Shown piece by piece: positions 12,495 to 18,796 of a stretch of 25,159 nt of DNA; positions within the stretch are counted from its first letter, which is position 1, and each line of letters starts with the position of its first letter. The translations under genes were made by a program, and so were the position numbers. The notes beneath the pieces were generated by a model, which was not told the origin of the DNA, did not search any database, and saw nothing but the letters and a program-made list of their open reading frames with translations. The DNA is from a virus: IMG/VR virus record IMGVR_UViG_3300019890_000016, positions 1 through 25,159 of that record, one strand, 5' to 3'.

Positions 12495-12521
12495 AATTAT
12501 TATTAAAATAACGAGAAATTA

Positions 12522-12812
12522 ATGACTCTCACATCGGATGTATTAATCAAACATGACAATCTGCCCGACGATGTTAAAAAACAACTCAAACGAAGTGGTG
12601 CAATCACTCGCACGCATTATAGTTATGTTTTGACATTGTTTGATCATAAATCGGAATTGTCAATTGATGATATCATTCTCGGTCTGTACAATATCTATCA
12701 AGTCAAGCGTAGCCGGAGCTGGGTACGCTGTGCCATGTATTTTATGCGTGCTGCCTCGCGAGTCAGCCAAGCGCCTGGTAAACGAGGTTTATACATCAAA
12801 CTAGGGGATTAA
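12522..12812 (+). CDS. Small winged-helix-like hypothetical protein
   Basis: A 96-residue basic protein. The helical ITRTHYSYVLTLFDHKSELS, then IDDIILGLYNIYQVKRSRSW, then VRCAMYFMRAASRVSQAPGK and RGLYIKL read like a winged-helix domain with a C-terminal wing ('...g.Y.l'). It is rich in Arg codons CGC/CGT, unlike the Lys/AAA-rich neighbours, which hints at separate origin. The weak ribosome site (cgaga) and palindrome-covered promoter suggest regulation. No named family was recognised. Confidence 0.55.
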   Translation: MTLTSDVLIKHDNLPDDVKKQLKRSGAITRTHYSYVLTLFDHKSELSIDDIILGLYNIYQVKRSRSWVRCAMYFMRAASRVSQAPGKRGLYIKLGD

Positions 12813-12815
12813 ATC

Positions 12816-12989
12816 ATGATAGGGAAATTAATTTGCAAGTTTATTAAACATAATTATACTATTACTCCACGTTACAATTACAGCTGTGGCGAATATCGAA
12901 TCATTCACAAACGTATTTGTACTCGCTGTGGTTATCGTCATGATCGCATTGTTGAGCGCGAGATAATCAATGCTTATAATATTGTGTAA
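12816..12989 (+). CDS. DUF1660-like small zinc-ribbon protein
   Basis: A 57-residue basic protein with MIGKLICKFIKHNYTI at the start and YSCGEYRIIHKRICTRCGYR near the end, giving C....H and CxxC metal-ligand pairs. This matches the short prophage DUF1660 pattern (one Cys/His pair early, C-x-x-C-G late). It begins 3 bp after the preceding stop with a gggga ribosome site. Probably nucleic-acid or protein binding; role not known. Confidence 0.6.
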   Translation: MIGKLICKFIKHNYTITPRYNYSCGEYRIIHKRICTRCGYRHDRIVEREIINAYNIV

Positions 12990-13003
12990 AATTAGAAACA
13001 GAC

Positions 13004-13168
13004 ATGAAAATTATTAAATCTGATGAGCAGTTGGAAATTTATGAAAAAGCTCTGCGATTGTCGTATGTTAGTGATATCGTATATTCTCAAGGAAAAGAAA
13101 AAATAAATTTTGATACTGATTATAAAAAATGGCTAATAGATAACGGATACGTTGAAAAAATAACATAA
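13004..13168 (+). CDS. 54-residue hypothetical protein
   Basis: MKIIKSDEQLEIYEKALRLS, then YVSDIVYSQGKEKINFDTDY, then KKWLIDNGYVEKIT. Composition is protein-like with a helical N-terminus. The ribosome site is weak. It sits between the zinc-ribbon and the repeat protein on the same strand with short gaps. No family was recognised. Confidence 0.45.
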   Translation: MKIIKSDEQLEIYEKALRLSYVSDIVYSQGKEKINFDTDYKKWLIDNGYVEKIT

Positions 13169-13210
13169 TGTGAAATGAAAAGCCAAATATATACTACAAA
13201 AGGAAAAGAC

Positions 13211-14344
13211 ATGAGTGATAAACCTGCTGAAGAATTTAATTTTCCAAATACTGGGCGAGATGTTTTGATTAAATTAAGAACTACTGGTGATTATGTAGTG
13301 GCTCATTATGTCCGATTTTCTTTCAGAACTTCCTTCTGGATTTCCAATTCGAAATCTAAATATACCGATCAATTTTATTCGATCCCAAATAATGACGTGG
13401 AATCATGGCAAGAATTGCCACTTACTGATGAAAAAATTACAGGTGAGAAATTAGCTGAACAGACTTTTGATTTTCCAGATACGATACGAACAGTTTTGAT
13501 TAAACTAAAAAATAATCAACATGCTACTGGTTTTTTTGATCAGGATGGACAAAAATGGCACATTAATAGTGGCATATATGCTACTGCAATTGTAGGGTGC
13601 GCCGATGTTCAATCATGGCAAGAACTTCATACCGATGAATCAGGCAATGTAATTACTGCGCTAGCTGAATTGCATAAAGAAAAACCAAAAAATACACGCA
13701 TGGTATTAATAAAAATAAAACGTACAAAAGTGTTTCAGATAGATTTTGTCACTGGTTATTATAATGAGAATATTGATCAATGGTATGTTGCTGCTGATGG
13801 AGAGTTCGAAACTTTGACAGAAGTCGTTGAAGGTTATATGGAATTACCTAAGATTCCATCTGCTCAGCCAAAAGTTGACGTGCCACAATATAAGATACAG
13901 TTTGAAGATCAATTTAAGATTAAATCCGTTCCAATGATTGTGCCACCTGCAAATATTCTTTACGACATATGGTTGGATTGTCAGTTTTATATTCCAGTTT
14001 CGGATAAAAGTATAGAAATTAAATTTAAAGATGGTGAAATTTTTGAAGATTGTTATTATGATGGTGGATTTAAACGTAGAGGTCTATTTTATCGCTCACT
14101 AAGACAAGAAAATGTTGATGGTTGGAAATATCAATCAAGATCTGTTTATTTGTCTAATCACGAAATTATAGCAGGTAAAATCTATGATAATAAAAAATTC
14201 CCACTTGATCATGATACAAGATTTCTAGTATTTTTAAAAAATGATACTATGTGCATAGCGTCTTTTTGTGGAAAATATTGGCATGAAAATATATTAGATA
14301 CTCTAATTAATATAGAGGATATCCATTATTGGCGTACAATTTAA
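13211..14344 (+). CDS. Multi-repeat protein of DUF551-like modules
   Basis: A 377-residue protein. ATG 13211 is preferred over in-frame ATG 13175 because of the aaaggaaaag site just upstream. It contains about five diverged modules of 'T-x-R-x-VLIKL.....V.GyY...' , 'W.....' and 'V.sWqELP'. Visible copies begin at FPNTGRDVLIKLRTTGDYVV, FPDTIRTVLIKLKNNQHATG, NTRMVLIKIKRTKVFQIDFV, KSIEIKFKDGEIFEDCYYDG and DTRFLVFLKNDTMCIASFCG, with closing VESWQELP, VQSWQELH, VEGYMELP, VDGWKYQ and IHYWRTI. Single DUF551 modules are common in phages, so five in tandem is unusual. A foldback and a terminator follow. The function of the module is unknown. Confidence 0.6.
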   Translation: MSDKPAEEFNFPNTGRDVLIKLRTTGDYVVAHYVRFSFRTSFWISNSKSKYTDQFYSIPNNDVESWQELPLTDEKITGEKLAEQTFDFPDTIRTVLIKLKNNQHATGFFDQDGQKWHINSGIYATAIVGCADVQSWQELHTDESGNVITALAELHKEKPKNTRMVLIKIKRTKVFQIDFVTGYYNENIDQWYVAADGEFETLTEVVEGYMELPKIPSAQPKVDVPQYKIQFEDQFKIKSVPMIVPPANILYDIWLDCQFYIPVSDKSIEIKFKDGEIFEDCYYDGGFKRRGLFYRSLRQENVDGWKYQSRSVYLSNHEIIAGKIYDNKKFPLDHDTRFLVFLKNDTMCIASFCGKYWHENILDTLINIEDIHYWRTI

Positions 14345-14350
14345 AGATTA

Positions 14351-14436
14351 TGCGCCCCACTTCCATACTAATTAGGTTTTTTTTGCGAAAAAAGCTCGCG
14401 TTGTTTTCCTAGGGGTATGGTATTATTTGGGGCGCA
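14351..14436. repeat. Foldback element just after the repeat-protein gene
   Basis: TGCGCCCCA (14351-14359) pairs with TGGGGCGCA (14428-14436) and CCATAC (14363-14368) with GTATGG (14415-14420); AGG/CCT and GCGA/TCGC (14385-14388/14396-14399) extend the fold. It begins 7 bp after the stop codon. It contains CCTAGGGGT (14408-14416), also present twice in the hairpin cluster at 12256-12416. It may be a palindromic mobile element or an RNA 3' structure. Confidence 0.5.
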
Positions 14437-14471
14437 CCATTACCTCATCTGCCCATGGCAGAAAGAGTTGA

Positions 14472-14496
14472 GCAAACGTTATGCGTTGGCTTTTTT
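14472..14496 (+). terminator. Intrinsic terminator
   Basis: GCAAACG (14472-14478) and CGTTGGC (14484-14490) form a 7-bp stem with one A-G mismatch and loop TTATG, followed by six T. It ends the accessory segment 11959-14344. The stretch from here to 14623 holds only GGCGA/TCGCC words and A/T runs; a clear promoter for 14624 was not seen. Confidence 0.6.
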
Positions 14497-14623
14497 AAAT
14501 AAAAAGGATTATGGCGAGAACGAAAAAGTCGATTTGAATTAAATATATTTATTTTTAACCGTCGCCCAGTACATACCAAGTCCAACCTCCATTTTTATAA
14601 TAATTTAACGAATAGGTTAAAAA

Positions 14624-14920
14624 ATGACAATAGAAAAAACTGAAAATTTAATATTTGAAGATTTAATATTGGAAATTATTTCTGATTCGAAAGTTATTCA
14701 AGATCTTTTTGGAACAGTAAATAAAATAATTGAAGAAATAGGAATAAAATTTAATAAATATAGTAAAAAAGAATCCGACTTATCCGAAGAGCAGAAAAGT
14801 CTTATTTTCAGGTTTAATTTGATGTTAATGACTGTTGATATGGTTGCGATACTATTTCAGGATCTAATAAAAAGAATGATAGAAATGCAATTAATTGATC
14901 AGGGCCGCATTAATGAGTGA
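14624..14920 (+). CDS. Helical hypothetical protein
   Basis: A 98-residue acidic protein, all helical (LIFEDLILEIISDSKVIQDL; FRFNLMLMTVDMVAILFQDL), with an agg ribosome site. The hydrophobic C-terminal helix (LMLMTVDMVAILF) contains an Asp, so it is probably buried or dimeric rather than membrane-spanning. Its stop overlaps the next gene (ATGAGTGA). No family was recognised. Confidence 0.5.
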   Translation: MTIEKTENLIFEDLILEIISDSKVIQDLFGTVNKIIEEIGIKFNKYSKKESDLSEEQKSLIFRFNLMLMTVDMVAILFQDLIKRMIEMQLIDQGRINE

Positions 14921-15119
14921 AATTGAAATAGTTTCTGCTGTTAAAAAAAATTTAGATATTTTAATCTATGATATAGAGCATATTGTTTTGACTCATAAGA
15001 AATTAGTTGAAAGTCCTCACATGATGATGATCCAGTTAGAAGATAGGTTGCGATTTCAAGATATGATATTGGTTTCTATTTCAGATTTTTTGGAGAAAAC
15101 AACAAAGTTAATATTATAG
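14913..15119 (+). CDS. Helical hypothetical protein
   Basis: A 68-residue protein (MSEIEIVSAVKKNLDILIYD...). ATG 14913 overlaps the upstream stop by 8 bp and is preferred over the in-frame TTG at 14895. It is helical and similar in style and size to its upstream partner, so the two may form a complex. Function unknown. Confidence 0.5.
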   Translation: MSEIEIVSAVKKNLDILIYDIEHIVLTHKKLVESPHMMMIQLEDRLRFQDMILVSISDFLEKTTKLIL

Positions 15120-15131
15120 GGTAATCGAAAG

Positions 15132-15344
15132 ATGACTAAATTAGTTGAAAAAAATAGGACATCGATTAATGCTAAAAAAAGACTGTTTATATTTCCGATA
15201 GTATTATTAGTTATCAATATGCTATTATTATCGGTAATGTTTTTTTTAAATTTATTACATATTCCTAGAAATTACACTGGAATTATTCTAATGGTATGTA
15301 TTAATATGGATCTAATTATTTTAGCATTATACGCCACAGTTTAA
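15132..15344 (+). CDS. Small two-helix membrane protein (holin candidate)
   Basis: A 70-residue protein with a basic N-terminus (MTKLVEKNRTSINAKKRLFI) and two hydrophobic helices (about 19-42 and 48-69) separated by HIPRNYTG. Two short helices with a basic tail fit a class II holin, and an endolysin lies 1 kb downstream in the same direction. Holins have no diagnostic sequence, so this remains a candidate. The ribosome site is weak (aggg at a long spacing). Confidence 0.45.
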   Translation: MTKLVEKNRTSINAKKRLFIFPIVLLVINMLLLSVMFFLNLLHIPRNYTGIILMVCINMDLIILALYATV

Positions 15345-15351
15345 TATTTCA

Positions 15352-15367
15352 TGTTTCACGTGATATA
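15352..15367. promoter_or_regulatory. Second parS-like 16-mer
   Basis: TGTTTCACGTGATATA keeps the TGTTTCACGTGA part of the ParB site and differs at two of the specified positions. It lies 8 bp after the stop of the membrane-protein gene and before the small gene at 15393. With the site at 8647-8662 this is the second match in a 25-kb window. Confidence 0.35.
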
Positions 15368-15392
15368 ATGATGTAAATTAAAAGGACGCTTT

Positions 15393-15606
15393 ATGATCAT
15401 AGAAGAAATAATAAATAATAAGGAATATGGTCACAGAATATTACACTTAGAAGGAAAAAAAACACCTTGTTGTGAGTGTGAAGAAAAAATATTAGCTATA
15501 ATGTGAAAATTCTCATTTGACTATAGAAATGGTTGGTAATTACATGATTTATGATTCCAATGAAATAGTGTTAAGGGCACAGGATGGATGTGAAAATGTC
15601 CATTAA
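15393..15606 (+). pseudogene. Possible frame-split small Cys-rich gene
   Basis: ATG 15393 with a strong ribosome site (aaaaggacg) gives 37 residues, MIIEEIINNKEYGHRILHLE then GKKTPCCECEEKILAIM, to TGA 15504-15506. In the next frame, right at this point, a protein-like run begins (CENSHLTIEMVGNYMIYDSN, EIVLRAQDGCENVH) and ends at 15606. Together they read like one protein of about 70 residues with Cys-Cys-x-Cys and later Cys residues. Either a one-base indel split the gene, or there are two tiny genes (15393-15506; 15529-15606). No family was recognised. Confidence 0.4.
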
Positions 15607-15934
15607 AGAGGTTCTGTTAATATTTTTATGGCCTGGGATTGTTTTTTTTATTTTATTGTTTGATATATTTGTAGTATGGCGGTGTTGGTTTGATCCTACA
15701 TTATCTTTTATTAATTTATCTTGTTGTTTAGTAGCGTCTATTTCTTTTGTGATGTCAATACATACATCCTATAACTGCTATAAATCTGAATTACTATATC
15801 AATCAGAAAGCTCCGAATATGTATTTTATAAAATATGGGACGACAAGGGTACATTTTTGACGCCACCGAATATGAAAACTCATGGTCAGGTAATACAGGA
15901 CTTAAAAAATGGAAATCCTCCAAGCAGATATTAA
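15584..15934 (+). CDS. Small membrane protein
   Basis: A 116-residue protein with two membrane helices (about 9-32, LLIFLWPGIVFFILLFDIF; about 40-60, FINLSCCLVASISFVMSI), then a soluble tail (SELLYQSESSEYVFYKIWDD). ATG 15584 has an agggcacagg site upstream. The N-terminal helices plus an outside/inside tail could suit a lysis-accessory protein, but the sequence is not specific. It overlaps the next gene by 26 bp. Confidence 0.5.
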   Translation: MDVKMSIKEVLLIFLWPGIVFFILLFDIFVVWRCWFDPTLSFINLSCCLVASISFVMSIHTSYNCYKSELLYQSESSEYVFYKIWDDKGTFLTPPNMKTHGQVIQDLKNGNPPSRY

Positions 15935-16091
15935 AATAGTTTATGGTCTTTTCAATATGTATGAGAATTATTATCACGGTTTTTGTGATAGCTTTGAAAA
16001 AGCATTAATAGGTCAAAAAGAAATCCAAGATAGCTGTGAAGTGTGGATCCATATAACAGTGCATGAATTAAATATCTGGGAGATCGAATAA
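15909..16091 (+). CDS. Small hypothetical protein
   Basis: A 60-residue protein MEILQADIKIVYGLFNMYEN, YYHGFCDSFEKALIGQKEIQ, DSCEVWIHITVHELNIWEIE. ATG 15909 has an agga site seven bases upstream, inside the previous gene. An internal ATG at 15957 is an alternative. Its stop lies 2 bp before the next start. Function unknown. Confidence 0.5.
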   Translation: MEILQADIKIVYGLFNMYENYYHGFCDSFEKALIGQKEIQDSCEVWIHITVHELNIWEIE

Positions 16092-16093
16092 AT

Positions 16094-16384
16094 ATGCAAT
16101 CTGATATATCCAACAAAATTGATATCATTCTCGAAGAGCGAGGCCATCGTTATGGTAAATTTACAAGTCATGCTGAAGTTACTCAACGTATAAAGCGTAT
16201 CATTAATCAAGAACTGTGCGAAAGAAGTAAGATATTACAAGATGATCAACTAGAAGCCTTAGACATGATAGCCCACAAAATAGGCAGAATCATAAATGGC
16301 GATGCTGATTATAGCGATAGCTGGATTGATATTGCTGGCTATGCTAAGTTGGTTGCTGATAGATTGGATGGGATTATTAAATGA
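16094..16384 (+). CDS. DUF6378-like phage protein
   Basis: A 96-residue helical protein with ILEERGHRYGKFTSHAEVTQ (about 11-30) and LEALDMIAHKIGRIINGDAD, then YSDSWIDIAGYAKLVADRL. This 'RG..YG.f..ha......', 'eAl.miahKigRilnGd..y.DsW.DiaGYa.Lv...' pattern belongs to DUF6378, a frequent phage family. The arrangement of conserved Glu, His, Asp and Asp in helices resembles all-alpha nucleotide pyrophosphatases, which is only a suggestion. Its stop overlaps the endolysin start (ATGA). Confidence 0.7.
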   Translation: MQSDISNKIDIILEERGHRYGKFTSHAEVTQRIKRIINQELCERSKILQDDQLEALDMIAHKIGRIINGDADYSDSWIDIAGYAKLVADRLDGIIK

Positions 16385-17001
16385 CAATTAAATTCGACAT
16401 CGCAGTAAATTATGTACTAGAAAATGAAAAAGGTTTATCAACAGATAAAACCGATTTGGGCGGCATTACCAATTTTGGGATATCTGAAAAGTTTTTGTTT
16501 AATTTGAAGCCAAAAGATGAGCTTCCAATACGTACTAATGATGAAAGAAAAATAGCTTATCTTCCAGTTCGTGTGTTATTTGATCAGCCCTCATTTTTAA
16601 AAGATTATATTTTATATTTATCTATAGAGCGAGCTAAATTAATTTATAAAAATTATTTCTGGTTACCAATATATGAAGAAATAGACAGACAAGTTATTTG
16701 TAATTACATTTTCGATATGCACGTTCAGCATGGGCCGTACAAAGCTGCTGAATTAGTTCAGAGAAGTTTATGCGCATCAAACGAACAAATCAATTATATA
16801 AAAATTGATGGTCAATTCGGTGAAAATACATTATCAGAAATAAATGGATATCATTTCAGACAACTTTGCGATCTGGAATCTTTTGTAAGATGCTTAATTT
16901 CTTCTAGAGAATCTTTGTTTCGGTGCATAGCGGCTCATGATAAAACTCAAGAGAGCAAACTAGAAGGATGGCTGAAGAGATGTTACAAATTAAATTATTA
17001 A
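16381..17001 (+). CDS. Endolysin, glycoside hydrolase family 108
   Basis: A 206-residue protein without a signal peptide. Residues 11-34, starting YVLENEKG and ending TDLGGITNFGIS, align with the GH108 signature 'hEGGyvn.p.D.GG.TnyGIs': E16 is the expected catalytic Glu and D25-L-G-G follows at the right distance. The middle Gly of EGG is Lys here. The central part (ERAKLIYKNYFWLPIYEEID, then YIFDMHVQHGPYKAAELVQR) and the C-terminal IDGQFGENTLSEIN match the GH108 plus PG_binding_3 layout. It cleaves peptidoglycan to release progeny. With no export signal, it needs a holin, for which 15132-15344 is a candidate. Confidence 0.8.
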   Translation: MTIKFDIAVNYVLENEKGLSTDKTDLGGITNFGISEKFLFNLKPKDELPIRTNDERKIAYLPVRVLFDQPSFLKDYILYLSIERAKLIYKNYFWLPIYEEIDRQVICNYIFDMHVQHGPYKAAELVQRSLCASNEQINYIKIDGQFGENTLSEINGYHFRQLCDLESFVRCLISSRESLFRCIAAHDKTQESKLEGWLKRCYKLNY

Positions 17002-17040
17002 TGAGTCTTTTTATTCGTACCAAATTGGTTATTGGGTATA

Positions 17041-17148
17041 ATGTTCTTCTTAATGATGTTTTTTGACGGCTCAACTGTTTGTTATATGTCTATAATAGAG
17101 TTTAAATATGTACATAGGAGATATCTTGAAACTGTTATGCGTAAATAA
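17041..17148 (+). CDS. Possible short membrane peptide overlapping the next gene
   Basis: ATG 17041 opens 35 residues (MFFLMMFFDGSTVCYMSIIE, then FKYVHRRYLETVMRK), and the frame is open upstream with hydrophobic codons to 17002-17004. Coding looks plausible (hydrophobic then basic), and it would overlap the next gene by 41 bp. No ribosome site. Listed as weak. Confidence 0.2.
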   Translation: MFFLMMFFDGSTVCYMSIIEFKYVHRRYLETVMRK

Positions 17149-17386
17149 AGATTTTATTGATACAAAAAAATTGATTAAAATTACTCGAAGAAAAATATTT
17201 CAACTATATGGCGATCAAGTGAAATTTGAACTTATTTGTTATGCAAAGTATGCTGACATTTATATAAGAATGTCTTGTGATGAAGCCAGATTATTAGGAA
17301 TAAATTATATACTAGATGCCATTAGTTTAAAACATATTACTCATTTTAGAATTATTGAAGAGGATTCTCCCTATGTTCACCACTGA
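17108..17386 (+). CDS. Small hypothetical protein
   Basis: A 92-residue basic protein (MYIGDILKLLCVNKDFIDTK, KLIKITRRKIFQLYGDQVKF...). A TTG at 17126 has a much better ribosome site (taggag) and could be the true start, giving 86 residues. TATAAT at 17091-17096 lies just before the ATG but lacks a good -35. No family was recognised. Confidence 0.5.
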   Translation: MYIGDILKLLCVNKDFIDTKKLIKITRRKIFQLYGDQVKFELICYAKYADIYIRMSCDEARLLGINYILDAISLKHITHFRIIEEDSPYVHH

Positions 17387-17427
17387 TAATGAAAAGTATC
17401 TTGTTTGATTTTTAAGCGAACCATTTT

Positions 17428-17610
17428 ATGAATAAATTAATGACTGCACTATTGATAGATATTTCAAATATAGACGAAGTGCACAATTTTTATGAGTTTA
17501 TCGTGATGAGTATAGTTGATCATGAGCATATTAAAAAATATTATAAACAACTATGTCACCAAATATGTGAGGATTTAATAATCGATGGAAACAAACAAAT
17601 TGATAGATAA
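17428..17610 (+). CDS. Small hypothetical protein
   Basis: A 60-residue helical, acidic protein with His residues (MNKLMTALLIDISNIDEVHN; DHEHIKKYYKQLCHQICEDL). It overlaps the following gene by 26 bp. The ribosome site is weak. Function unknown. Confidence 0.45.
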   Translation: MNKLMTALLIDISNIDEVHNFYEFIVMSIVDHEHIKKYYKQLCHQICEDLIIDGNKQIDR

Positions 17611-17848
17611 TCGCTCTATTTCAGGACTCATTTCTGATCATCCAGTAGAAATTCAAGAAGCAATGAAAAGAGGAATAGAGGTTATTATTAATAACAAAAA
17701 ATCGAAATGGATTATTATTAATCAATCTAATGGTATGACCAATCTTGATAGCGGTGCTCTAACTATGATTGAAGGTGTACAACTTATTGTTTATGCTAAT
17801 ACTCTATGTTTAGATATAATTTCTGGTAAAGATAAATGCAATGGCTGA
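17585..17848 (+). CDS. Tandem paralog A, hypothetical
   Basis: An 87-residue protein. The core ISGLISDHPVEIQEAMKRGI, then NNKKSKWIIINQSNGMTNLD and SGALTMIEGVQLIVYA, aligns throughout with the next gene's product. Both have a 'EI.E...RGI', a 'K.KWII' strand, a '..LT..E.i.LI..A' helix. Gaggat lies about 12 bases upstream. The tandem arrangement and 8-bp overlap indicate a local duplication. Function unknown. Confidence 0.6.
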   Translation: METNKLIDNRSISGLISDHPVEIQEAMKRGIEVIINNKKSKWIIINQSNGMTNLDSGALTMIEGVQLIVYANTLCLDIISGKDKCNG

Positions 17849-18092
17849 TAAAAATCCTATTCTAAAATTAATTTGCGATGATTCAAAAGAAATCGAAGAA
17901 ACAACAAATCGAGGAATTAATACTTTATTAGCTAGTGAGAAAGCAAAATGGATTATTTTTCATGACACAGGTCATGAGATCCGAATTGATTATGGGTGTT
18001 TAACTAAAAGAGAAGCTATATCGCTCATTGAGGAAGCTAAATACATCATCTTAAGAAATGCTTTTGGAAACGAAAACCAAAATAAATACTAA
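17841..18092 (+). CDS. Tandem paralog B, hypothetical
   Basis: An 83-residue protein MADKNPILKLICDDSKEIEE, TTNRGINTLLASEKAKWIIF, then IDYGCLTKREAISLIEEAKY. It is the diverged copy of the 17585-17848 product, with the same order of conserved RGI, KWII, LT..E and LI..A words. The 8-bp overlap suggests coupled translation and perhaps a heterodimer. A strong promoter for the next unit begins 6 bp past its stop. Confidence 0.6.
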   Translation: MADKNPILKLICDDSKEIEETTNRGINTLLASEKAKWIIFHDTGHEIRIDYGCLTKREAISLIEEAKYIILRNAFGNENQNKY

Positions 18093-18098
18093 AATAAC

Positions 18099-18127
18099 TT
18101 GACATTTGCCGGTATAGTCAGTAATAC
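18099..18127 (+). promoter_or_regulatory. Near-consensus sigma70 promoter
   Basis: TTGACA (18099-18104), 17-bp spacer, TAATAC (18122-18127). Only about 30 bp separate the -10 from the stem of a strong terminator, so its main product should be a small RNA. Confidence 0.75.
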
Positions 18128-18133
18128 TTATAT

Positions 18134-18201
18134 CGAGTGTTACCCTAAGCAGCAACCAGCCTTGGCAATATTAAATCCACCCGATATTGCCATTTTTTTT
18201 T
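18134..18201 (+). ncRNA. Candidate small RNA
   Basis: Transcription from the promoter at 18099-18127 should start near 18134. The RNA would run ~65 bases, with an unstructured 5' part (about 18134-18162, including GTTACCCTAAGCAGCAACC) and a 3' terminator hairpin. There is no ribosome site or ATG inside it. A free 5' seed plus a U-rich terminator tail is the shape of an Hfq-type regulatory RNA. Alternatively, it is an attenuated leader for 18213. Confidence 0.6.
18163..18201 (+). terminator. Strong intrinsic terminator
   Basis: Perfect 9-bp stem TGGCAATAT/ATATTGCCA (18163-18171/18184-18192) with a 12-base loop, followed by nine T. It ends the small RNA and insulates the 18213 gene. Confidence 0.8.
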
Positions 18202-18212
18202 GAGCAACTTTA

Positions 18213-18407
18213 ATGATAACTCAGAAAATGATTAATGCCATGGTATTTCCAATCATCGCCATAGGATTGTTTTTTTTATTTGGAATTGATTTTTTATATA
18301 ATATTTATTTGACGGGTCATGCTAATGTGGAACAAGAAAAAGAAATTGGCGAGTTAATCATTGCGGCCGTTACTCATTGGATCAGTAAAGGAAGTGTTGA
18401 TAAATAA
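18213..18407 (+). CDS. Small membrane protein
   Basis: A 64-residue protein with one hydrophobic helix (about 9-32, AMVFPIIAIGLFFLFGIDFL) and a soluble C-terminal part (EQEKEIGELIIAAVTHWISK). It lies immediately after a strong terminator, with a weak ribosome site, so how it is expressed is unclear; read-through is one route. A holin-like or accessory membrane role is possible, but nothing specific is visible. Confidence 0.45.
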   Translation: MITQKMINAMVFPIIAIGLFFLFGIDFLYNIYLTGHANVEQEKEIGELIIAAVTHWISKGSVDK

Positions 18408-18444
18408 TTATTGAATATTTATTGTTTATGACCTAAAATAATCA

Positions 18445-18472
18445 TTGACAGAGCGATCATTCTCTTTAATCC
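18445..18472 (+). promoter_or_regulatory. Candidate promoter for the structured RNA/DUF6496 unit
   Basis: TTGACA (18445-18450), 16-bp spacer, TAATCC (18467-18472). The -35 is consensus and the -10 moderate. It precedes the long hairpin at 18517-18583. Confidence 0.5.
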
Positions 18473-18516
18473 TTAGAGACTTGCTAATGGTTGTTCTGTC
18501 ACTAAGATGGGTAGGC

Positions 18517-18597
18517 CCTACTACGTGCCTGCTGGAGTTCTTCCATCGGTTGGATGTAGAAGGCAGGAACGACACGTATTAGGCACCGTCTTTTTTT
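18517..18597 (+). ncRNA. Long structured RNA hairpin with T run
   Basis: Four stacked helices fit one hairpin: CCTACTACGTG/CACGTATTAGG (18517-18527/18573-18583, one mismatch), CCTGC/GCAGG (18528-18532/18563-18567), CTTC/GAAG (18540-18543/18559-18562) and CATC/GATG (18544-18547/18553-18556), with the tip loop GGTTG. A seven-base bulge (18533-18539) and AACGA (18568-18572) are the main gaps. T7 at 18591-18597 follows after a few bases. It could be a terminated small RNA or a leader for the DUF6496-like gene at 18615. Not recognised as a known Rfam family. Confidence 0.55.
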
Positions 18598-18614
18598 AAA
18601 TAACGGAGATTGAA

Positions 18615-18794
18615 ATGCCATTAAAAAAAGGGAAGTCTAAAAAAACGATCAGTAAAAATATTCAAACTGAAATTCATGCTGGAAAACCATCAAAACAGGC
18701 CGCTGCTATTGCTTACTCAGAAGCAGGAGAATATAAAAAACCTAAATCGAAAAAAACTCAGAAGCCTAAAAAAATGATGACTAAAATGTATTGA
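18615..18794 (+). CDS. DUF6496-like basic protein
   Basis: A 59-residue, very basic protein: [38 protein letters not shown], then a Lys-rich tail. The '[12 protein letters not shown]..li.aGkp.kQAvAiAys.A' pattern is the DUF6496 family, common in phage late regions near packaging genes. Good ribosome site (cggag). The high charge suggests nucleic-acid binding, perhaps in packaging; the role is not established. It is preceded by a long structured leader. Confidence 0.75.
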   Translation: MPLKKGKSKKTISKNIQTEIHAGKPSKQAAAIAYSEAGEYKKPKSKKTQKPKKMMTKMY

Positions 18795-18796
18795 TT

